In this document: in pieces, positions 1 to 5,435 of the stretch
Numbering within the stretch: the first letter of the stretch is position 1
Layout: each line of letters opens with the position of its first letter
Assembly: GCA_900752445.1 (NCBI GenBank)
Contig: CAADVN010000117.1
Span: 1 to 5,435 of the forward strand
DNA length: 5,435 bases
Direction of reading: 5' to 3'
From: an uncultured Oscillospiraceae bacterium
Lineage (GTDB): Bacteria > Bacillota > Clostridia > Oscillospirales > Oscillospiraceae
Program-made: the position numbers and the translations under genes
The notes under the pieces: generated by a model
Told to the model about the DNA's origin: nothing
The model's input: only the letters and a program-made list of their open reading frames with translations
The model's database searches: none

Positions 1-460
1 ATAGCCCGCCTTGCAGGAACACGGAGCAGGACGTGAGCGAGTTCATGATGAAGACGACAGCGAGGAAAAGGGCAGCGGCGATGCCGATGCCCTTTCTGTG
101 GCGGTAGATGAACTGCGCCGTCTTCTTTTCCTTTTCCGCCGCCTTCTTTGCGCTCTTGGCCGTGGCGGTGGTCGTGGACTTGCCCTGCCGCGCCTTGGCA
201 TAAGCCTCCTTGATGCCGCGTTTCTGCTGCTGCTTCACGCCCTGCGGTTCGGCCTTCGTTTTGCGTGTCGGGCGCTCAGAGAGCTTTGCCGCGTAGCGTG
301 CGCCGCCCTCCGCCGCTTGCGTCGTGCGGTTTGCAGCCTCGACGCCGACGTTGTCGTCCTCGTACTGAGCCGCCTCGCGGTGCGCGGCGGCGCTCGGCAG
401 TTCGGTCAGCTTAGCTGACGGGCGCGGCTTTTTCGGCTCAGACCGCAGCTTTCTCGCCAC
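1..460 (-). CDS. CD1108-family mobile element protein, N-terminal part (cut by window edge)
   Basis: The first 153 residues are visible and the rest lies beyond the left edge. Residues 1-123 form a polar, Lys/Ala/Arg-rich cytoplasmic region. It contains the family-typical YEDDNVGVEAA stretch (33-43) and a basic, coiled-coil-prone segment (about 76-123, KQQQKRGIKEAYAKARQG then KSAKKAAEKEKK). A single membrane segment follows at about 124-144, then SCSVFLQGG, which leads into the external part. In Clostridial conjugative elements this family usually carries an extracellular peptidoglycan-hydrolase or similar domain after the membrane anchor; that domain is not in view. The start is uncertain. 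GTG at 460 is the first possible start after an in-frame stop and overlaps the antirepressor gene by 23 bases, with only a weak GGGA upstream. CTG at 448 is the alternative. Translation probably depends on coupling to the upstream gene. The family call is by recognition of the conserved stretch and its place after virB4. Confidence 0.82.
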   Translation of the reverse strand, partial: MARKLRSEPKKPRPSAKLTELPSAAAHREAAQYEDDNVGVEAANRTTQAAEGGARYAAKLSERPTRKTKAEPQGVKQQQKRGIKEAYAKARQGKSTTTATAKSAKKAAEKEKKTAQFIYRHRKGIGIAAALFLAVVFIMNSLTSCSVFLQGGL

Positions 461-1157
461 TGGTCAGCATCCCGATGAACTCATGCAGCACCTGCTTGCC
501 CATAGGCGTCACCAGCGTGCGGCGCTCCTTGACGGCAAACATCCCCCGGAAGCGCCTGTCCGCATACGGCACGAGCCGCCCGTCGCAGCGGTAGAGCATC
601 CTGCACCCGACGAGCAGCCGCACGAGCCAGTGCTCGGACACGCCGAGCTGCTTTGCGGCGATTCGTATGGGAACGGCATCACCGGGGTCAACAAAGGCGT
701 CGAAATAGTATGCTTTCGGCACAAGCTCGTTGACGCGCTCCGACTGCTCATAGAGCGCATCCACGACGGCGTGGGCGAAGTCCGGGTCGCGTGCGAACTG
801 CTGGAGCAGCGGGTCGGTTATGTAGAAGCCGTTCTTGCGGATAGTGGGCAGGACTTCAGCGGTTATCCAGCGCTTGAAGCGCTTTCCCGACGCCAGGCGG
901 CACGAAAGCATGAGAGAGTAAAGGCCGGATTCGTTAATAACTGTCAGTCCTCGCACCGGAATCTCAAAGGTCGCGCCAGACGACCTTTGAATTATCCGCT
1001 TATCTTCATGGTCGACGTGCTTTGCGAGCGCGTCTTTCGTATTCGCGTAGCCGAGCGCGGCGGCAACGTCGCGGCCTACAAACCACGGGTCATTGTCTAT
1101 GACAACTACCCGGACGCTGCCGAACTCCTCGTTCTTGAAAATTTCGATGTTTGTCAT
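438..1157 (-). CDS. Phage-type antirepressor, Bro-N + KilAC domains
   Basis: This 239-residue protein has two domains. Residues 1 to about 110 form a Bro-N domain, with WFVGRDVAAALGY (25-37), INESGLYSLMLSCRL (74-88) and FKRWITAEVLPTIRKNG (94-110) as its signature. Residues about 145-228 match the KilAC antirepressor C-terminal domain: PKAYYFDAFVD (147-157), a helix-turn-helix-like stretch AAKQLGVSEHWLVRLL (167-182), LYR..GRLVPYA, and TLVTPMGKQ (214-222). Such proteins in phages counteract repressors or bind DNA; the target here is unknown. The ATG at 1157 overlaps the virB4 TGA as ATGA. AAGGAGG (1167-1173) lies 9 bases upstream inside virB4, so translation is coupled to the ATPase. The reading frame stays open upstream to 1502, but that part lies inside virB4 and is not used. 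The likely role is regulation of the element or of a co-resident phage (inference). Confidence 0.9.
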   Translation of the reverse strand: MTNIEIFKNEEFGSVRVVVIDNDPWFVGRDVAAALGYANTKDALAKHVDHEDKRIIQRSSGATFEIPVRGLTVINESGLYSLMLSCRLASGKRFKRWITAEVLPTIRKNGFYITDPLLQQFARDPDFAHAVVDALYEQSERVNELVPKAYYFDAFVDPGDAVPIRIAAKQLGVSEHWLVRLLVGCRMLYRCDGRLVPYADRRFRGMFAVKERRTLVTPMGKQVLHEFIGMLTSGEKAAV

Positions 1158-3544
1158 GCTGCATTTCCTCCTTGTATTTCGTTTGGTTTTGTGGTCATTA
1201 GTCGGTACATTTCTGTGTCCTTGGGGAACCTGTCCACAAACGGCACAATGACGTTGCCGTAGAACAGCAGGCCCTCGCCCTCGTTGGCCTGGGTGACGTA
1301 GCTGAGCTGATGCGGTGAGATATTGAGTTTCTTGGCGAGTATCTGCCGGTCTCCCGGAGCCTGGTTGAGCATACAAATGTAGTCCGAGTTTTCGAGTATG
1401 TTCTCGATCTCGGGGCTTGCGAGCAGGTCTTTCACGTTCTGCGTTATGCCCGTCGGCACGCCGCCCCATTTGCGAAAGCGCTTCCATATCTCCACGCTCC
1501 ACGCGGCCAGCTCGCCGCGGAGCAGCAGGTGGAACTCATCGACGTAGTAGCGCGTGGTCCTGCCCGCCTCGCGGTTGCGAGTGACCCTGTTCCAGACTTG
1601 GTCTTGTACAACCAGCATACCGAGTTGCTTTAACTGCTTGCCCAACTCCTTGATGTCGTAGCAGACGACGCGGTTTTGTATGTCCACGTTGGTGCGGTGG
1701 TTGAATACGTTCAGGCTGCCGGTGACGTAGATCTCCAGCGCCGTCGCCAGAAACTGCGCTTCCTTCTCGTCCTGCGCCCGAAGGCAGTCGTAGAGGTCTT
1801 GGAGAATTGGCATATTCTCAGGCTTTGGGTCGGCGAGATAGTTTCGGTAGACGAGTCGGACGCAGCGGTCGATGATGGTCTTTTCCACGGGCTTCAAACC
1901 TTCCTTCGCCCCGACGACGATGTCGCAGAAGGAGAGTATGAAGTCCACCTTGAGCGACAGGGGGTTGTCGTCGTCAGAGTAGTCCAGGTTCAAGTCCATC
2001 GGGTTCACATACTGCTTGCTCGTGGGCGAGATTTTAATTACCTGCCCGTGCAGCCGCCGCACCAGCGGCCAATACTCCGCCTCGGGGTCGCAGATGATGA
2101 TGTCGTCATTTGTGAGCAGATAGACGCTGAACATTTCACGTTTGGCGGAAAAGCTCTTGCCGGAGCCGGGGACGCCCAGGATAAGGCCGTTGGGGTTCTT
2201 TTGTCTCAGCCGGTCTACCATGATGAGGTTGCCGCTGAGGGCGTTCACTCCACAATAGAAAGCGCCCGCGCCGCGCTGGAACAGCTCCTGCGTGGTGAAA
2301 GGCACAAAAATAGCGAGGCTCGACGTGGTCAGGCCTCGCTGTATCTCTATGCGGTTCATTCCCAGCGGAAGCAGGGACATGAGCCCGTTCTCCTGCTGGA
2401 AGTCCAGGCTGACGAGCTGGCAGTTGTGCTTCTGCGCGATGCCCTTGGCCTGCAGCACCGTGTTTTCGAGCTTTTGCAGGCTGTTAGCCGTGTTGAGCAC
2501 GGTGAAGGTGAGCAGGAACATCCTCTCGTTGCGGCTTTGCAGATCCTGCAAGAGCTTCTGAGCCTCGCTGCCGTAGGTGGAGAGGTCAGAGGGCAGTATG
2601 TCCATGTCGTAACCGGCCCGGACCGCCTTCTTCTGCTCCTGAATCTTTGCGGCGTTAAGCTCAGTGAGCTTGCGCTTCACGGTCTTGATGGCTTTCATCT
2701 GGTCGAGGGGTTTGACGTACATACCGATGACGAGCGAGCTGTCCATCTCAAGAAAGTCTGCGAGCAGCCGGTCATTCAGCTCCGGCGCGATAATGTTGAG
2801 GAAGGACACGGAGCCGTATTTCGCGCCCATCTTGAAGTGGCGGCTCGAGGAAAAAGCAAAGCTGCTCGGAGCGATGAAGTCCTTGACGCTCAGGCCGGAG
2901 GGCGCGAGCAGCTTCCAGTCGAACTTGAACTGCTCCTGTCCGTCAATGTGGAAGATACCATGCATGAGCGCAAGGCGGGCTTTGCCGTCCAGCGGTTCGG
3001 CCTTGACGCCGAGCTTGCGGAAGTTGTTGAGGATGTCCGTCTCAAGGCGCTCAAGGCGGGGCTTTGCTGCCTTGTAGTTCTCGGCCTCGATGCCGAAGGT
3101 GATGTACTTGTTCTTGACGAGGCCGTTGTTGCCGCGCTCAAGCTGGTTCTGGAGCATCTGCGAATACTCGATGCGCAGACTGTCGTCTTCGTCGCCGCGC
3201 AGGGGAATGACGATGCGGTCGCGGTACGTCTCCTTGTTGGAGGCGGAGTTGACGAACGAAAGCTGAAACTTCACCGAGGCGTCGAAGTAGTTGAGGAACT
3301 CGCACCAGCCGTCAAAGATGGCGTCCTTGTCCTCACTTTGGCTCAACTGGTAGTTGATGTCCTGGAAAGCTATGGTCTTGGAATAAAAATTGCCCTCTAC
3401 GCGGCAGATACCGTCGGGGAACATCCTCTCGAACGGTATGCTGTCCTGCGCGGAGAGCACGTTTGCCGGGCGCTTCGCGGCGGCGATGGCCGCGCGAACT
3501 TTCCGGCGCTGGGAACGGTTAAGTTTTGCGGTGGACGATTCTAT
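1154..3544 (-). CDS. virB4: VirB4-type conjugal transfer ATPase
   Basis: This is the ATPase motor of the type IV secretion channel. It sits at the cytoplasmic face of the membrane and powers pilus/channel assembly and DNA transfer. With the start proposed here it has 796 residues, the usual size of the family. The Walker A motif GVPGSGKS is at 457-464, the Walker B YYVDEFH has its D/E pair at 669-670, and a GITQN motif follows at about 699-703. The N-terminal half has the family's FQDINYQLSQ..DK.AIF..WC.FLNYFD pattern. All catalytic residues are intact. The first canonical start is GTG at 3460, which lacks a ribosome binding site. Open, family-like sequence (KLNRSQRRKVRAAI) continues upstream of it, overlapping prgI. 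The ATA at 3544, 3 bases after GGAGG, is the only near-cognate start in the right place. If the GTG is used instead, the protein has 768 residues. The gene overlaps prgI by 26 bases and the antirepressor gene by 4. Confidence 0.93.
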   Translation of the reverse strand: MESSTAKLNRSQRRKVRAAIAAAKRPANVLSAQDSIPFERMFPDGICRVEGNFYSKTIAFQDINYQLSQSEDKDAIFDGWCEFLNYFDASVKFQLSFVNSASNKETYRDRIVIPLRGDEDDSLRIEYSQMLQNQLERGNNGLVKNKYITFGIEAENYKAAKPRLERLETDILNNFRKLGVKAEPLDGKARLALMHGIFHIDGQEQFKFDWKLLAPSGLSVKDFIAPSSFAFSSSRHFKMGAKYGSVSFLNIIAPELNDRLLADFLEMDSSLVIGMYVKPLDQMKAIKTVKRKLTELNAAKIQEQKKAVRAGYDMDILPSDLSTYGSEAQKLLQDLQSRNERMFLLTFTVLNTANSLQKLENTVLQAKGIAQKHNCQLVSLDFQQENGLMSLLPLGMNRIEIQRGLTTSSLAIFVPFTTQELFQRGAGAFYCGVNALSGNLIMVDRLRQKNPNGLILGVPGSGKSFSAKREMFSVYLLTNDDIIICDPEAEYWPLVRRLHGQVIKISPTSKQYVNPMDLNLDYSDDDNPLSLKVDFILSFCDIVVGAKEGLKPVEKTIIDRCVRLVYRNYLADPKPENMPILQDLYDCLRAQDEKEAQFLATALEIYVTGSLNVFNHRTNVDIQNRVVCYDIKELGKQLKQLGMLVVQDQVWNRVTRNREAGRTTRYYVDEFHLLLRGELAAWSVEIWKRFRKWGGVPTGITQNVKDLLASPEIENILENSDYICMLNQAPGDRQILAKKLNISPHQLSYVTQANEGEGLLFYGNVIVPFVDRFPKDTEMYRLMTTKPNEIQGGNAA

Positions 3545-3890
3545 GCACCTCCCGGTCTAGCTCGTCCTGCTTCTCAAGGGCCGCATAGAAGTTATTCGTC
3601 ATGTAAGGCCGCTGCTTGGGGCGTATGAAGCACGCCCGGACGAAGTACAGCATGTACTTTTCCAGCGGCAGGCCGTTTTTCTCGTAGAGTGCAAAGAGGA
3701 AGAACGGCATCATAACGACGATCATGCAGATAGCCGCCGACGAGTTCCCCAGCGGCCCTTTGAGCAGGAAAAATAGCGGAACCCCAACGAGCGCCCCGCC
3801 GCCGAAGCAGACGAGCTGGCGCTTCGTGAGGTTGAACAGAAACTTGGTCTTGACCCTCGTGAGGTCTTTGGGTACGGGTATGTATGGCAT
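3519..3890 (-). CDS. PrgI-family (VirB3-like) membrane protein
   Basis: This 123-residue protein starts MPYIPVPKDLTRVKTKFLFNLTKR, the typical PrgI-family opening. Two membrane segments lie at about 26-43 and 51-69, followed by a polar C-terminal tail with RPKQRPYMTNN. In Gram-positive conjugation systems PrgI-type proteins fill the place of VirB3 and act with VirB4 at the inner-membrane platform. The gene directly precedes virB4 and overlaps its probable start, the standard order for this family. ATG at 3890 is supported by AAAGGAG (3899-3905) 8 bases upstream. The gap to the preceding SpoVG-like gene is 44 bases. Confidence 0.93.
   Translation of the reverse strand: MPYIPVPKDLTRVKTKFLFNLTKRQLVCFGGGALVGVPLFFLLKGPLGNSSAAICMIVVMMPFFLFALYEKNGLPLEKYMLYFVRACFIRPKQRPYMTNNFYAALEKQDELDREVHRIVHRKT
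3546..3552 (-). promoter_or_regulatory. Candidate virB4 ribosome binding site inside prgI
   Basis: GGAGGTG on the minus strand lies within the last codons of prgI. The core GGAGG ends 3 bases before ATA at 3544, which is closer than usual. It is nevertheless the only strong Shine-Dalgarno sequence near the conserved virB4 N-terminus; the GTG at 3460 has none. Confidence 0.5.
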
Positions 3891-3934
3891 TGTAAATGCT
3901 CCTTTCGTTTCTTAGTGTGTGTCGATTCGCAGCA

Positions 3935-4315
3935 TCAGCGCGTCTCCACGCCTCTGCTCTTATAGCCCTCGTGGACTCTGCTGGGCTTCGCCTGCGTGTC
4001 CCGCATTGCGCTGAGGACAGAGCCGCGGCTCTGGTCTCTCTGAGCCGTGCGCTCGTACTCGCCGAGAACCGCTGCGTTGATGGCTTGGCGCATTTCCGCG
4101 GTGGTGGGGAAGCAGATGTCATGGTATTCGCCCTTCGCGTCCTTTCGCTGTGGCATCGAAACGAAGGTGCCGTTTTTGCCGTCACGGATTTGAATGCCGC
4201 AAACGGCGAAGCAGCCGCCGAGCGTTACGCTGGCTGTCGCCAACAGGTTTTTGCTGCTCTGCACGGGGAAGACCTTTACGGTCATGTCCATCGCGCCGGT
4301 GTTATTTTCATTCAA
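3935..4315 (-). CDS. SpoVG-family protein
   Basis: This 126-residue protein has a SpoVG-like core at about 12-88: TVKVFPVQ, LLATASVTLGG.FAV.GIQI, GTFVSMPQRK (49-58) and YHDICFPTT (64-72), followed by a helix REAINAAV-like stretch (MRQAINAAVLGEYE, 75-88). Chromosomal SpoVG proteins are small site-specific DNA- or RNA-binding regulators in Firmicutes, first linked to septation and sporulation. The copy here has an extra charged tail of about 38 residues after the core. The start is TTG at 4315, because AGGAGG (4324-4329) lies 8 bases upstream. The ATG just downstream at 4311 is in another frame. It is 18 bases after the virB6-like stop, in the same operon. Its role in transfer is unknown; regulation of element expression is inferred. 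Confidence 0.85.
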   Translation of the reverse strand: MNENNTGAMDMTVKVFPVQSSKNLLATASVTLGGCFAVCGIQIRDGKNGTFVSMPQRKDAKGEYHDICFPTTAEMRQAINAAVLGEYERTAQRDQSRGSVLSAMRDTQAKPSRVHEGYKSRGVETR

Positions 4316-4333
4316 GTGAGATTCCTCCTTTCC

Positions 4334-5203
4334 TTACTGCGCTGCAAAGATGCTCCGCGCCATGCTGCTGGTTTTGAACAGCGTAAAGCAGAGCAGAACC
4401 GTGTAGCCCATACAGGTCCAGATGGCCTTGGATACGTCCTCGTCGAGCGCAATGTTCTGCACCAGCACGGCGTAGATGGCAACGCAGACGATGATGAGGA
4501 AGGCCTGGAACGCGAGGGCAAAGAGGCTTCTGAGGTAGTTCTGGCCCATGCCGCCCCACTCACGCCCCATCATCGTCGCCATGGGTATTGGCGCGATTGA
4601 AGCGGTCAAATACACCTCTAACATCCTGCCGTAGATGACGATGAAGATGCAGATGGCGACGGCCCACGCAGTGACGTTTACGAACAGGCTCTGGAACCAC
4701 AGCCCTATAAGCGGGCCAATGTCCATTTCCATGAGCCGTTCTTCGAGGCCTGCGGTGATAGACGAGACGTTAACGGTTGCGTCGCTCACGACCACGCCCG
4801 CGGCCCCGGCTACGACGCTTTGCGCCGCTTCAAATACGCCCATGACTATGGTCCAAGTGTTCGTGACGATGAGGACGGCGCACGCAGACTTGAACATCCA
4901 CTTGAAGAACACGGCGGTCTCTATCTCGTGGAAGTTGTTGCGATCCGTGATGATCTGGATAAGCTCCAGCGTCATGACGATGGCGAGGATGACGCCCGCT
5001 ATGGGCAGGACGACGGTTTCGGAGAGCGTCTCTATCATGTTGAAGATGTCCGAGTTCCAGTTCTGCGGCGTCTGGCCTATCTGTCCGGAGATGCCCGAGA
5101 CGTTCTCGTTGACGTTGTCAAAGAGGCCGGTGAGATTGGAGATTATCCCACCGGCCAGTATTTCCTTGATCCAGTCCGTCAGCGCGTTTTTAATGAAATC
5201 TAT
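4334..5203 (-). CDS. VirB6/TrbL-like conjugal transfer membrane protein (CD0411 type), ATA start
   Basis: This 289-residue polytopic membrane protein is the likely channel component of the mating apparatus. Membrane segments lie at about 64-85, 105-125, 173-192, 228-248 and 260-276, with a hydrophobic, possibly re-entrant stretch at 197-211 (VYLTASIAPIPMATM). The N-terminus DFIKNALTDWIKEILAGGI and the following NLTGLFDNVN match the usual opening of this family. A start at the first ATG (5038) would remove 55 conserved residues, so it is rejected. In frame, an upstream TGA is followed only by GGG CGC ATA before the conserved sequence. AGGAGG (5213-5218) is 9 bases from that ATA, the expected spacing. 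ATA therefore stands where ATG should be, as a rare start or a start-codon mutation. The gene follows Maff2, its normal neighbour. Confidence 0.88.
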   Translation of the reverse strand: MDFIKNALTDWIKEILAGGIISNLTGLFDNVNENVSGISGQIGQTPQNWNSDIFNMIETLSETVVLPIAGVILAIVMTLELIQIITDRNNFHEIETAVFFKWMFKSACAVLIVTNTWTIVMGVFEAAQSVVAGAAGVVVSDATVNVSSITAGLEERLMEMDIGPLIGLWFQSLFVNVTAWAVAICIFIVIYGRMLEVYLTASIAPIPMATMMGREWGGMGQNYLRSLFALAFQAFLIIVCVAIYAVLVQNIALDEDVSKAIWTCMGYTVLLCFTLFKTSSMARSIFAAQ

Positions 5204-5212
5204 GCGCCCTCA

Positions 5213-5218
5213 CCTCCT
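5213..5218 (-). promoter_or_regulatory. Ribosome binding site that fixes the virB6-like start
   Basis: AGGAGG on the minus strand, 9 bases before ATA at 5203. It is the only strong Shine-Dalgarno sequence near the conserved N-terminus and is the main reason for placing the start at a non-ATG codon. Confidence 0.75.
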
Positions 5219-5242
5219 GCCCCGCGGGGCAAGAATCTTGCC
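5218..5242 (-). promoter_or_regulatory. Two overlapping palindromes abutting the virB6-like ribosome binding site
   Basis: TGCCCCGCGGGGCA (5218-5231) is a perfect 14-base palindrome. GGCAAGAATCTTGCC (5228-5242, plus-strand reading) has 7-base arms around one base. They share bases 5228-5231, so the two hairpins cannot form together in the mRNA. The first ends on the A of AGGAGG. No T-run follows, so a terminator is unlikely. A role in controlling translation of the virB6-like gene, or as a protein-binding site, is inference. Confidence 0.4.
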
Positions 5243-5246
5243 GCCA

Positions 5247-5342
5247 TCAGCCGAACAACCCGGAGAGCAGCGGCACCAGCGTCATGCCGATGAGCGCCAC
5301 GCCGCCGCCCGCCATGAGCTGTTTCATGCCCTGTGACTTTGC
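5247..5342 (-). pseudogene. Maff2-family membrane protein, 3' remnant (5' part lost)
   Basis: The last 31 codons encode AKSQGMKQLMAGGGVALI, then GMTLVPLLSGLFG and a stop. This is the conserved C-terminus of Maff2-family proteins, small (about 70 residue) membrane proteins located just before the virB6-like gene in Clostridial conjugative elements. The conserved sequence stops at the GCA codon (5342-5340). The next triplet upstream is an in-frame TAA (5345-5343), and the bases beyond are AT-rich and show no Maff2 N-terminal half in any frame. The gene is therefore broken at 5342/5343, most simply by insertion of another element or by a rearrangement. An internal ATG at 5327 could at most give a 26-residue peptide and has no good ribosome binding site. 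Confidence 0.8.
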
Positions 5343-5370
5343 TTATGTGTGATAAAGAAGCAATAGAAGT

Positions 5371-5384
5371 GCAAAAAATTTTGC
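5371..5384. repeat. AT-rich palindrome
   Basis: GCAAAA and TTTTGC arms around AA. On the minus strand its T-run lies just downstream of the 12-bp hairpin and may serve as the U-tract of a terminator; it could also be part of a transposase-binding element end. Confidence 0.4.
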
Positions 5385-5388
5385 CGTT

Positions 5389-5421
5389 CCTATCCGACAC
5401 TTGGCCATTGTGTCGGATAGG
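5389..5421 (-). terminator. Perfect 12-bp hairpin, possible terminator
   Basis: CCTATCCGACAC and GTGTCGGATAGG are exact inverted repeats around a 9-base loop (TTGGCCATT). Read on the minus strand, the hairpin is followed about 10 bases later by A4T6, so it may end transcription of a gene lying to the right. On the plus strand no T-run follows. The distance to the T-run is longer than ideal, so a recombinase or regulator binding site is an alternative. Confidence 0.45.
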
Positions 5422-5435
5422 TCGGGCGGTTATTC

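Larger units (their letters stand above)
5343..5435. mobile_element. Probable end of an inserted element (family not identified)
   Basis: This AT-rich segment begins exactly where the Maff2 gene breaks off. 12 of the 40 bases at 5341-5380 are G or C, against a clearly GC-rich operon. It contains a small palindrome, a perfect 12-bp hairpin, and on the minus strand a GAA-TAA at the very edge (5435-5430) that could be the end of a gene outside the window. This arrangement (gene end, hairpin, then about 45 bases to the junction) suits the terminus of an insertion sequence. No transposase is visible and the other end and target duplication are outside the window, so a deletion or rearrangement junction remains possible. 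Confidence 0.5.

Noticed and set aside
11..418. 135-codon open frame on the plus strand
   Set aside because: It is antisense to the CD1108-family gene, and its Arg/Leu-rich product reflects the Ala/Lys/Arg-rich codons opposite.
405..419. GTCAGCT-T-AGCTGAC inverted repeat
   Set aside because: It lies inside the coding sequence for PSAKLTE of the CD1108-family gene, is short, and has no T-run. Most likely chance.
483..1262. 259-codon open frame on the plus strand
   Set aside because: It is antisense to the Bro-N/KilAC gene, whose domains are clear.
1676..3628. 650-codon open frame on the plus strand
   Set aside because: It is antisense to virB4, which has intact Walker motifs and family-wide similarity. 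The plus-strand product is low-complexity, rich in Val, Leu, Asp and His, and shows no recognisable domain. Long antisense frames are common in GC-rich coding DNA.
3592..4185. 197-codon minus-strand frame overlapping prgI and the SpoVG-like gene
   Set aside because: It overlaps two recognised genes in another frame, and its product is Arg/Ala-rich without family features.
5200..5400. 66-codon minus-strand frame spanning the junction
   Set aside because: It crosses the Maff2 break in the wrong frame. The Maff2 frame matches its family and this one does not.
5343..5435. Group II intron 3' end
   Set aside because: No domain V-like hairpin with its conserved bulge and AGC-type triad is present. 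The 12-bp stem is perfect and unrelated to that structure.

Overview
This window is a stretch of the transfer (conjugation) operon of an integrative and conjugative element, with all recognisable genes on the minus strand. The gene families (PrgI, VirB4-type ATPase, VirB6/TrbL-like CD0411 type, Maff2, CD1108) are those of Tn1549/CTn-type elements of gut Clostridia. The GC-rich composition and strong AGGAGG-type ribosome binding sites suggest a GC-rich Clostridia-like Firmicute. Species cannot be read from the sequence.

Layout in the direction of transcription, from high to low coordinates:
- An AT-rich segment (5343-5435) carrying a perfect 12-bp hairpin, unrelated to the operon.
- The 3' remnant of a Maff2-family membrane protein gene (5247-5342). 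It is cut at its 5' side exactly where the AT-rich segment begins.
- A VirB6/TrbL-like polytopic channel protein (4334-5203), apparently starting at ATA.
- A SpoVG-family protein (3935-4315), starting at TTG.
- A PrgI-family (VirB3-like) membrane protein (3519-3890).
- A VirB4-type ATPase (1154 to about 3544), whose conserved N-terminus also has ATA where ATG is expected.
- A phage-type antirepressor, Bro-N plus KilAC (438-1157), joined to virB4 by an ATGA overlap.
- The N-terminal 153 residues of a CD1108-family protein (1-460), which runs off the left edge.

VirB6-like, PrgI and VirB4 should form the inner-membrane core and motor of the mating channel. CD1108-family proteins put a cell-wall-facing domain outside the membrane. 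SpoVG-like and Bro/KilAC proteins are candidate nucleic-acid-binding regulators embedded in the structural operon. No gap between genes exceeds 50 bases.

The points most worth following up are the disrupted Maff2 gene with its foreign flank, the two apparent ATA start codons, the antirepressor translationally coupled to virB4, and overlapping palindromes beside the virB6 ribosome binding site. No wholly new system is evident. Family assignments are from recognition of conserved sequence; no database search was run.
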